Translations under genes and position numbers: made by a program
Origin: CAZYXZ01 sp964651395
Lineage (GTDB): Bacteria; Actinomycetota; Actinomycetes; BP-191
Length of the DNA: 10,959 nt
Direction of reading: 5' to 3'
NCBI GenBank assembly: GCA_964651395.1
Contig: CAZYXZ010000091.1
Location: forward strand, 1 to 10,959
Part shown: piece after piece, positions 1-8,003 of the stretch
Layout of the letters: every line of letters starts with the position of its first letter
Numbering within the stretch: position 1 is the first letter of the stretch
The notes under the pieces: generated by a model
What the model was told of the DNA's origin: nothing
The model's input: only the letters and a program-made list of their open reading frames with translations
The model's database searches: none

Positions 1-1431
<1,431 letters not shown>

Positions 1432-1446
<15 letters not shown>

Positions 1447-1483
1447 GGGAGGAATCCACCTGCCGGCCGTCGAAGCGGGCAGG
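1432..1483 (+). terminator. Two tandem weak hairpins after icmA, possible terminator
   Basis: The first hairpin pairs CCGCCCC (1432-1438) with GGGGAGG (1446-1452) around a T-rich loop. It has one G-A mismatch and straddles the icmA stop codon. The second pairs CCTGCC (1459-1464) with GGCAGG (1478-1483) around a 13-base loop. Neither is followed by a T tract, so this is not a canonical intrinsic terminator. Non-canonical terminators without a T tract have been proposed in actinobacteria, but the hairpins could also be chance structures in GC-rich DNA. The rest of the 72-base gap (1447-1518) shows nothing recognisable except the ribosome binding site of the next gene. Confidence 0.25.
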
Positions 1484-1505
1484 ACCGCGCCTACGCGAAC
1501 ACACC

Positions 1506-1510
1506 GGGAG
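1506..1510 (+). promoter_or_regulatory. Ribosome binding site of the LVIVD-repeat gene
   Basis: GGGAG lies 8 bases before the ATG at 1519. It fits the Shine-Dalgarno consensus and supports that start, which also places a signal peptide at the very N-terminus. Confidence 0.7.
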
Positions 1511-1518
1511 ACCCCCTG

Positions 1519-2874
1519 ATGCGCCGTTCCGTCCTGCTCGCCGCTGCTGCCAGCCTCTTCGTCTCCGGCACCCTCGTCGCGCAGGCCGCGCAGCCCGAGG
1601 CGTACCGCGGCGACCCGCTCGCCCAGGGCGTCGGCGAGAACCTCCGGCCGGTCGCGCACCTGGCCTACAAGGGCGGCACCGACATCGAGTTCACGACCAT
1701 CAAGGGGCGTGACTACGCGATCGCGCCGGCCTTCAAGTCGGCCGGCGGTGACGGGCTGCGCATCATCGACATCACGACCCCGAACCGGCCCAAGCTGGTC
1801 GGCTTCCTTCCGTGCGCCACCTCGCAGAACGACGTCCAGGTCCGCGGTGACCTGATGATCATGGGCGTCGACTACGACGCCAACGACGACGAGTGCTACA
1901 AGCAGGTCCGCGCGGAGCCCACCGAGGGCCTGTTCGTCATCAGCCTGAAGAACCCGGCCAAGCCGAAGGCGATCGGCTTCGTGCCGGTGCCGCTCGGCGT
2001 CCACAACGCCACCTGGCACCCCGGCGGTCGCTACGTGTACGTCAGCGACAGCGAGCTCACGCCGGCGCTCGACGAGCCGCGGCTGGCCAAGACCGGCCGG
2101 ATCCAGATCATCGACATGATCAACCCGCGACGTCCGGTGCAGGTCGGCATCCTCGAGCTGCCGCTCGGCCTGTCCAGCCATGACGTGACGTTCAACGCGT
2201 CGGGGACGCGGGGCTACAGCGCCGCGATCACGCAGACGGTCATCCTCGACACGCACTTCCCGGCGCTGCCGCGCATCATCACCGTGATCGTCGACCCGGC
2301 CGTGAACATCTCGCACGGCGCGGACCCGACGCTCGACGGCCGGTACCTGCTGGTCACGGACGAGCAGGCCGGCGCGGCCGGCAACGGCGTCTGCAACGTC
2401 GGCGGCGTCCACGTCTACGACCTCCTGGTCGAGGCCGCCCCGGTGAAGGTCGGCTACTACCCGTTCAACCCGGCCAACTCGCTGACCGCGACGAGCAACA
2501 GCGGCAACCTGGTCTGCACCGCGCACGTGCTCGACTACGCGCCGGACGGCACTTTCTTCACGAACGCCGGCTATGCGGCAGGTGTGCGGATGGTCGACGC
2601 GACGAACCTCATGGGCGTCCCGCTGGAGCTCGGCTACTTCACCCCGGTCGACGCGGACACGTGGAGCGCCAAGACGTACAAGCACAAGAGCTACGTGTTC
2701 GCCAACGACATGGTGCGCGGCCTGGACGTCTACAAGTACGAGCCCGGCGGCGGCACGATCGACACGCGGTTGAACAAGGACGTGGTGACGTTCCGGGCAC
2801 CGACCCAGCTCTCCGCCGGCTCGTACTGCTTCACGGCCGCGCGAGACGCCAAAGCCGCGGAGCGCGCGGCCTAG
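1519..2874 (+). CDS. Secreted LVIVD-repeat protein, predicted seven-bladed beta-propeller, function unknown
   Basis: 451 residues from ATG, with a good ribosome binding site. Residues 1-23 form a signal peptide: Arg-Arg at positions 2-3, a hydrophobic core, and an AQA cleavage site before residue 24. The mature protein has seven copies of an LVIVD-like strand motif of the form G-x-x-I-x-D-x-x-x-P-x-x-P-x-x-V-G, starting near residues 79, 137, 193, 239 (divergent), 296, 355 and 401 (short). Seven copies suggest a seven-bladed propeller. His162, His221, His266 and His336 fall at equivalent positions in successive repeats, which could be a metal or ligand site (inference). Cys99, Cys126, Cys292, Cys333 and Cys437 could form disulfides outside the cell. 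There is no C-terminal membrane anchor or LPxTG sorting signal, so the protein is probably released. Repeats of this family are known in extracellular bacterial and archaeal proteins, mostly uncharacterised. The neighbours give no functional clue: icmA lies upstream on the same strand and malQ converges. Confidence 0.85.
   Translation: MRRSVLLAAAASLFVSGTLVAQAAQPEAYRGDPLAQGVGENLRPVAHLAYKGGTDIEFTTIKGRDYAIAPAFKSAGGDGLRIIDITTPNRPKLVGFLPCATSQNDVQVRGDLMIMGVDYDANDDECYKQVRAEPTEGLFVISLKNPAKPKAIGFVPVPLGVHNATWHPGGRYVYVSDSELTPALDEPRLAKTGRIQIIDMINPRRPVQVGILELPLGLSSHDVTFNASGTRGYSAAITQTVILDTHFPALPRIITVIVDPAVNISHGADPTLDGRYLLVTDEQAGAAGNGVCNVGGVHVYDLLVEAAPVKVGYYPFNPANSLTATSNSGNLVCTAHVLDYAPDGTFFTNAGYAAGVRMVDATNLMGVPLELGYFTPVDADTWSAKTYKHKSYVFANDMVRGLDVYKYEPGGGTIDTRLNKDVVTFRAPTQLSAGSYCFTAARDAKAAERAA
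2871..2874. other. Shared CTAG palindrome carrying both convergent stop codons
   Basis: The plus-strand TAG (2872-2874) ends the LVIVD gene. The minus-strand TAG, read from plus-strand CTA (2871-2873), ends malQ. The two genes therefore overlap tail to tail by exactly four bases. Confidence 0.95.
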
Positions 2875-4475
2875 GTAGACAGCGACGGCGCGGCTCGACG
2901 CCGGACAACGTCGACCACACGCTGTAGCAGCGGCACGCCGCCCAGGTCCTCGAGCAGGACCGGTGCGCCGTCGCCGTCGGCGAGCGGGAGCCGCCAGCTC
3001 GGGTAGTCCTCCGGCCCGACTCCGGGCAGGTTCGGCTGCCGACGGTCACCCACCGCGTCACCCAGCGCGACCGAGACGAGCACCGCAGGCGACCGGGCCA
3101 GGAACGCGTGCAGGGCCACCACCAGCTCGTCGACGCTCGCACCCTCGTAGGTGAGGCCGGCGTCTTTCAGCGTGAAGAAGACCTCGGTGACCAGGTCGCG
3201 GTCCGGGCGGACGGCTCGGGCGGTGCGCTCCCAGAACGACGCCGCGGTGGGCAGGTCGTGCGTGGTCACCGACGCGAACGACTGCACCGGGTACTCGTCG
3301 GCGCGCAACGGCTGCGCGTCGTCGTCGGTTCGGGCGAACCAGAGCACGGACGACGTCAGCAGCCCCGCAGCGCGCAGCGCCTCCGGTACGCCGTCCGGCA
3401 CCGTGCCGAGGTCCTCGGCGACGACGATGCCGCCGGCGTCCGCTGCCTCCTCGGCGAGCGCGTGGAGCAGGAGGTCGGCCGGGTAGGTCACGTAGGTGCC
3501 GTTTCGCGGGCTGGCGCCGTCCGGCACCCAGTACAGCCGGAAGAGCGCGAGCGCGTGGTCGAACCGGATGCCGCCGCCGTACCGGAGGCTGGTCCGGGCG
3601 AGCTCGCGCAGCGCCGCGGCATCCGTCTCGGCCAGCCGGCCCGGCAGCAGCGGCGGGAACTTCCAGTCCTGACCCTCAGGGTTGAAGGCGTCCGGCGGGG
3701 CGCCCACGCTCATCCCCGGCGCCAGGTCTTCGCGCATCGCGTCGGCGTCGGCGCCGTCGGGGTCCACACCGATGGCGAGGTCGACGACGACGCCGATGGA
3801 CATGCCGGCCGCTCGCGCCGCGGCCTGTGCGGCCGCGAGCTGCCGGTCGCAGAGCAGCTGCAGCCAGCAGTGGTAAGCGCGTTCCTCGTCCGTGTCGACA
3901 CCCAGCCGCTCGGCACAGAACGCGGAGAAGTGCTCGAGCCGCCATCCGCGCTCCGCGCGGTACGCCGCGAGGGCGGTCTCGTCGACGCCGGCGGCGAAGA
4001 TCGCGCGTAGCGCGGCGTCCTTCGCCGAGTACACGGCGTCGCGGTCGATGAGATCGGCACACGCCGCGCGGGCGTCCCCGGCCTCCGGTGCGTCGTCGAG
4101 CGCGAGGTAGAGCGGGTTGAGGAAGAACCGGCTGGTCGGGAAGTACGGCGACGACTCCTGCGGCAGGCCGGGGGCCACGGCGTGCAGCGGGTTGCAGAGG
4201 ACGAAGTCCGCTCCCAGCCCGGCGCTCCACTCGCAGAGCTCACGCAGGTCCGCGAAGTCGCCCATGCCCCAGGATCGCCGCGACCTGACGGCGTACAGCT
4301 GCACCTGCCATCCCCAGGCACGGTGCGACGGCTGCGGAGAGCGAGCGGGCGCGGCGACGGCCGGGAACGGCGGGACGTCACCGATCGTCGCGCGCACCCG
4401 ACGGACGGTCTCCGCAGGCACCTCGACCCGGCGTCCCGACCAGTCGTCGTAGCCCGTCGCGACCAGGTCGGTCAA
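2871..4475 (-). CDS. malQ: 4-alpha-glucanotransferase (amylomaltase, GH77), short form
   Basis: 534 residues. The enzyme transfers alpha-1,4-glucan segments between malto-oligosaccharides and can release glucose; it acts in the cytoplasm. Motifs: SRFFLNPLYL near residue 115, the nucleophile Asp306 in RFDH, the acid/base Glu354 in AEDLG, Asp407 in TTHDLPT, and NLPGV...DYPSWR near 482-495, as in the E. coli type. The start is TTG at 4473-4475, overlapping the glgB stop by four bases (TTGA). No other start fits: the frame stays open far into glgB only as a shadow, and homology begins at this point (YDDWSGRRVEVP resembles the N-terminus of actinobacterial MalQ). Full-length actinobacterial enzymes are about 700 residues. 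Here the N-terminal helical stretch (residues 1-35) runs almost directly into the catalytic barrel (AWGWQVQLYAV, near residue 53), so a domain of roughly 130 residues seems absent. No Shine-Dalgarno sequence is visible, so translation probably depends on coupling to glgB. Confidence 0.9.
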   Translation of the reverse strand: MTDLVATGYDDWSGRRVEVPAETVRRVRATIGDVPPFPAVAAPARSPQPSHRAWGWQVQLYAVRSRRSWGMGDFADLRELCEWSAGLGADFVLCNPLHAVAPGLPQESSPYFPTSRFFLNPLYLALDDAPEAGDARAACADLIDRDAVYSAKDAALRAIFAAGVDETALAAYRAERGWRLEHFSAFCAERLGVDTDEERAYHCWLQLLCDRQLAAAQAAARAAGMSIGVVVDLAIGVDPDGADADAMREDLAPGMSVGAPPDAFNPEGQDWKFPPLLPGRLAETDAAALRELARTSLRYGGGIRFDHALALFRLYWVPDGASPRNGTYVTYPADLLLHALAEEAADAGGIVVAEDLGTVPDGVPEALRAAGLLTSSVLWFARTDDDAQPLRADEYPVQSFASVTTHDLPTAASFWERTARAVRPDRDLVTEVFFTLKDAGLTYEGASVDELVVALHAFLARSPAVLVSVALGDAVGDRRQPNLPGVGPEDYPSWRLPLADGDGAPVLLEDLGGVPLLQRVVDVVRRRAAPSLST

Positions 4476-6646
4476 CGGCCGGGATCGCTGTCGGGGACGA
4501 ACCAGATCGTCGACAGGGCGGGCAGGTGGACGACGGCGGATGCCGGCTGGCCGTGCCAGGGCTCCGCGACGGCCTCGACGGCGCCCAGGTTGCCCTCGCC
4601 GGCGCCGCCGTACGCGGCCGCGTCGGTGTTGACGGCCTCGCGCCACCGGCCTACATGGGGCAGGCCGAGGCGGTAGCCGCTGTGCGGGATGCCGGCGAAG
4701 TTCGTGACACACGCGATGACATCGCCGTCGGAGGAGCCGAACCGCAGGAACGAGAAGACGTTGCCGCCGGCGTCGTTCGCGTCGATCCACGAGAAGCCGG
4801 TGGGCTCCGTGTCCTGCGACCACAGGGCACTGTTCGACAGGTAGGCAGCGTTGAGGTCGCGGACCGCGTCCTGTACCCCCCGGTGGCCGGCCACCTCGAG
4901 CAGTCCCCAGTCGAGCGACCGGTCGTGCGACCACTCGGCGTCCTGGGCGATCTCGCAGCCCATGAACAGCAGCTGCTTTCCCGGGTGCGCCCACATGTAG
5001 CCGTAGAGAGCGCGCAGGTTGGCCAGCTGCTGCCAGCGGTCACCGGGCATCTTCCGCAGCATCGAACCCTTGCCGTGGACGACCTCGTCGTGGGAGAGCG
5101 GCAGTGCGAAGTTCTCGGTGTACGCGTACATCATCGAGAACGTCATCTGGTGGTGGTGGTACTGCCGGTAGACCGGCTCGCGCGAGACGTAGTCGAGCGT
5201 GTCGTGCATCCAGCCCATGTTCCACTTGAAGCCGAAGCCGAGACCGCCGAGGTGGGCGGGCCGCGAGACGGCCGGCCAGGCGGTGGACTCCTCCGCGACG
5301 GTGATGCAGCCGGGGTTCCGCCCGTAGGCCACCGTGTTCATCTCGCGGAGGAACCGGACCGCGTCGAGGTTCTCGCGGCCGCCGAACTCGTTGGGCACCC
5401 ATTCCCCGGACTTGCGCGAGTAGTCGAGGTAGAGCATGGAGGCGACGGCATCCACCCGGAGGCCGTCGACGTGGTACTCCTCCAGCCAGAACAGCGCGTT
5501 GGCGATGAGGAAGTTGCGCACCTCGTTGCGGCCGAAGTCGAAGACCAGTGTGCCCCAGTCCGGGTGCTCGCCCTTGCGCGGATCCGCATGCTCGTAGAGC
5601 GGCGTGCCGTCGAACCGCGCGAGCGCCCAGTCGTCCTTCGGGAAGTGCGCCGGAACCCAGTCGACGATGACGCCGATGCCGGCCTGATGCATCGCGTCGA
5701 CGAAGTAGCGAAAGTCGTCGGGCGTGCCGAAACGCGCGGTCGGGGCGTAGTACGCGGAGACCTGGTACCCCCACGACCCGCCGAACGGGTGCTCGGCGAC
5801 CGGCAGCAGCTCGACATGGGTGAAACCCATGTCGACGACGTAGCCGACCAGCTCGTCGGCCAGGTCGCGGTACGTGCGGCCGGCTCGCCAGGAGCCGAGG
5901 TGCACCTCGTAGCAGCTCATCGGCTCGCGGTGCGCGGTGCGGGCCGCCCGCCGGGCCAGCCACGCCTCGTCCCGCCAGGTGTACGCACTGGTGAAGACGA
6001 CGCTCGCCGTCGATGGCGGCACTTCCGTGCGGAACGCGAGCGGGTCCGCCTTCTGCCGCCACACGCCGTCGGCGCCGAGGACGTCGTACTTGTAGCAGGT
6101 GCCGTCGCCCACGCCGGGCACGAACAGCTCCCAGATACCGGACTCGCCCATCGACCGCATGGGGTGGCCGCGACCGTCCCAATAGTTGAAGTCGCCGACC
6201 ACGCGTACGCCCCGGGCGTTGGGCGCCCACACCGCGAAGCTCGTGCCGGTCACGTCGGCGTACTGCCGGACGTGGGCGCCGAGGCGCTCCCACAGCTCCT
6301 CGTGCCGACCCTCGCCGATCAGGTAGAGGTCGAGCTCACCGACCGTCGGCAGGAAGCGGTAGGCGTCGTCGACGACGTAGCTCTCGCCGGAGGGATAGGT
6401 GACTTCGAGCCGGTAGTCGGGGACCGTGCTGCTGCCGGACAGAACCCCCGCGAAGACGCCGGCTTCGTGCACCTGCTTGAGCGGGTGCCGGTCGCCGTTG
6501 ACGACGGCGGTGACCGACGCGGCATCAGGCCGGAAGGCACGCAAGGTCAGGCCCTTGCGCGAGGGATGGCCGCCGAGCAGCTGGTGCGGGTCGTGGTGCT
6601 CGCCGCGGACCAGCCGGTCCAGCTGCCTGGCCAGTGCCTCAGCCAT
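4472..6646 (-). CDS. glgB: 1,4-alpha-glucan branching enzyme (GH13_9)
   Basis: 724 residues, close to E. coli GlgB (728). It cuts alpha-1,4-glucan chains and reattaches them as alpha-1,6 branches, the last step of GlgE-pathway glucan synthesis. Order of domains: an N-terminal CBM48-like module (about 15-105, starting GEHHDPHQLLGGH), a second CBM48 (about 133-220, with FAVWAPNA and VVGDFNYWDG), the GH13 barrel (about 240-610), and a C-terminal beta domain. Barrel signatures are DWVPAHF (329-335), DGLRVDAV with nucleophile Asp399, AEEST with acid/base Glu452, and LSHDEVVHGKGS with Asp520. The spacing 399/452/520 equals that of E. coli 405/458/526. The ATG start at 6644-6646 overlaps the maltokinase stop by eight bases (ATGGCTGA). 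A partial Shine-Dalgarno sequence (CCAGG) lies 8-12 bases upstream. The open frame antisense to it is a codon-bias shadow. Confidence 0.97.
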   Translation of the reverse strand: MAEALARQLDRLVRGEHHDPHQLLGGHPSRKGLTLRAFRPDAASVTAVVNGDRHPLKQVHEAGVFAGVLSGSSTVPDYRLEVTYPSGESYVVDDAYRFLPTVGELDLYLIGEGRHEELWERLGAHVRQYADVTGTSFAVWAPNARGVRVVGDFNYWDGRGHPMRSMGESGIWELFVPGVGDGTCYKYDVLGADGVWRQKADPLAFRTEVPPSTASVVFTSAYTWRDEAWLARRAARTAHREPMSCYEVHLGSWRAGRTYRDLADELVGYVVDMGFTHVELLPVAEHPFGGSWGYQVSAYYAPTARFGTPDDFRYFVDAMHQAGIGVIVDWVPAHFPKDDWALARFDGTPLYEHADPRKGEHPDWGTLVFDFGRNEVRNFLIANALFWLEEYHVDGLRVDAVASMLYLDYSRKSGEWVPNEFGGRENLDAVRFLREMNTVAYGRNPGCITVAEESTAWPAVSRPAHLGGLGFGFKWNMGWMHDTLDYVSREPVYRQYHHHQMTFSMMYAYTENFALPLSHDEVVHGKGSMLRKMPGDRWQQLANLRALYGYMWAHPGKQLLFMGCEIAQDAEWSHDRSLDWGLLEVAGHRGVQDAVRDLNAAYLSNSALWSQDTEPTGFSWIDANDAGGNVFSFLRFGSSDGDVIACVTNFAGIPHSGYRLGLPHVGRWREAVNTDAAAYGGAGEGNLGAVEAVAEPWHGQPASAVVHLPALSTIWFVPDSDPGR

Positions 6647-8003
6647 CGCTGAGCCTGGCGATTCCGGCTAGCGGGATGGACAGCCAGCTCGGCCGGTGCT
6701 GCTGTTCGTAGCGCACCTCGTAGACCGCCTTGTCGAGCTCGAAGGCCCGCATGAGGACCGCCGACTCGGAGGGGTCGAGGTCGCTCACCTCGGCGTACCC
6801 GGCGAGGAAGGCGGCCCGGTTGCGCTCCGCCCACTGCAAGGCGCGCTGCTCCAGTGAGTGGGCGTCCGGCCGGTCGAGGAGCAGGTGGCGGGCGGCGTAG
6901 TCGAAGGAGCGCAGCATCCCGGCCACGTCCCGGAGCGGGCTCGTCGGCTGCGTGCGGTCCGCCAGCGGCCGGGCCGGCTCGCCCTCGAAGTCGATGACGA
7001 CCCAGCCGGTGTCGGTGCGCAGCACCTGACCGAGGTGGAAGTCGCCGTGGATGCGCTGCACGCGCATCGGGACGCGCAGGCGCGCCACGTCGTCGTACGC
7101 CGCGCGGGCCGCCGGCAGGTGCGGGGCGAGCTCCGGGATCTCCTCCCCGGCGTCGGCCAGCCGCTGGTGGAGCTGCGCCGCGAGCTCACGCAGGGCGTCG
7201 CCGGACACGTCCTGCGCGCCGAACGCGGTGACCAGGTCGGCGTGCAGCTCCGCGGTCACGACACCCAACCGCTGCGTCTCGGCGGCGAGGTCGCCACCAG
7301 CCTCGGCGGGTGCCACGCCGGGGTCCGCGAGCAGGTCGCGCACGCTCGTCGTCGCCATGGCCCAACCCTCGGTCGCGCTCTTGAGGAAGGGCTGCAGGAG
7401 TGCGAGCGTCGCCGGGAAAGGCGCGATCGCCTCCAGCCACGCCAAGGGCGGCGCGATGTGCCGGCCGCCCGTGTCGGCGAGCCGGCGGGTCACCTCGAGG
7501 TCGGGGTTGACGCCCTCGGCCAGCCGGCGGAAGACCTTCAGGATGTAGCGGTCGCCGTAGACCACCGAGCTGTTGCTCTGCTCCGCCCCGACCGCCCGGC
7601 CCGGCATGGCCTCGATCTGCTCGGGTGGTTCGGTCCCGTCGTAGGTGCGTGCGGCGACGCTGCCGGCCAGCTCACTGCTCGCCACCTGGCGCAGCAACCT
7701 TTCGGTGACCGCGCCGTCGCGGACCGCGTCGTACACGGGTCCGTCGAGCATCCCGACGAGGGCATGCGCGTGCGTGTCGTCGGCGGACTCCCGGAAGGCG
7801 AGCGGCACGTGGTAGGTCTCGGGGTCGCCGCTGACGTAGTGCGCCGTGACGACGACGTAACGGAGCCGGTGGTCGCTGCCGTCGAGCTCGCCGACGACGT
7901 CGGCCTCGAGCCGGTCGAGCGTCCGGCCCTTGCCGGCGTACCAGCGCTGCTCCGGCAACCAGGACGTGAGCAGCTCGACGAGCCCGGGGATGATGGCGCT
8001 CAC
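6639..8003 (-). CDS. pep2: Maltokinase (Pep2/Mak): maltose + ATP to maltose 1-phosphate
   Basis: 454 residues from GTG. It phosphorylates maltose at C1, supplying GlgE with its donor. The N-terminal cap carries LPEQRWYAGKGR (residues 16-27), typical of mycobacterial and streptomycete maltokinases. The kinase-like fold shows YILKVFRR (Lys156, probably binding ATP), the catalytic loop RIHGDFHLGQ (Asp321), and the metal-binding DFEGEP (Asp338), followed by SPLRDVAGMLRSFDYAA (355-371), a strongly conserved stretch of the family. The GTG at 8001-8003 overlaps the treS stop in a GTGA; the frame is also open upstream, but those residues are a shadow of treS. GAGGG lies directly against the GTG, too close to be an ordinary ribosome binding site, so coupled reinitiation is likely. 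It is a stand-alone kinase, not fused to TreS as in some bacteria. Confidence 0.95.
   Translation of the reverse strand: MSAIIPGLVELLTSWLPEQRWYAGKGRTLDRLEADVVGELDGSDHRLRYVVVTAHYVSGDPETYHVPLAFRESADDTHAHALVGMLDGPVYDAVRDGAVTERLLRQVASSELAGSVAARTYDGTEPPEQIEAMPGRAVGAEQSNSSVVYGDRYILKVFRRLAEGVNPDLEVTRRLADTGGRHIAPPLAWLEAIAPFPATLALLQPFLKSATEGWAMATTSVRDLLADPGVAPAEAGGDLAAETQRLGVVTAELHADLVTAFGAQDVSGDALRELAAQLHQRLADAGEEIPELAPHLPAARAAYDDVARLRVPMRVQRIHGDFHLGQVLRTDTGWVVIDFEGEPARPLADRTQPTSPLRDVAGMLRSFDYAARHLLLDRPDAHSLEQRALQWAERNRAAFLAGYAEVSDLDPSESAVLMRAFELDKAVYEVRYEQQHRPSWLSIPLAGIARLSDG

Noticed and set aside
1447..1518. Possible riboswitch, such as a cobalamin type, near the mutase gene
   Set aside because: The gap is only 72 bases, lies downstream of the mutase, and shows no B12-box-like conserved segment.
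4476..4994. Upstream extension of malQ that could hold the missing N-terminal domain
   Set aside because: Those residues are Arg/Pro/Gly-rich and overlap glgB in another frame, with no resemblance to MalQ N-domains.
5148..5162. TGG/TGGTGG repeat-like run
   Set aside because: It encodes the HHHQ stretch of GlgB on the minus strand; it is coding sequence, not a repeat element.
4526..6652. Open frame of about 700 codons on the plus strand, antisense to glgB
   Set aside because: The translation is rich in Arg, Val, Gly and Ala with no recognisable domain and mirrors glgB codons. Long antisense open frames are expected in high-GC genes.
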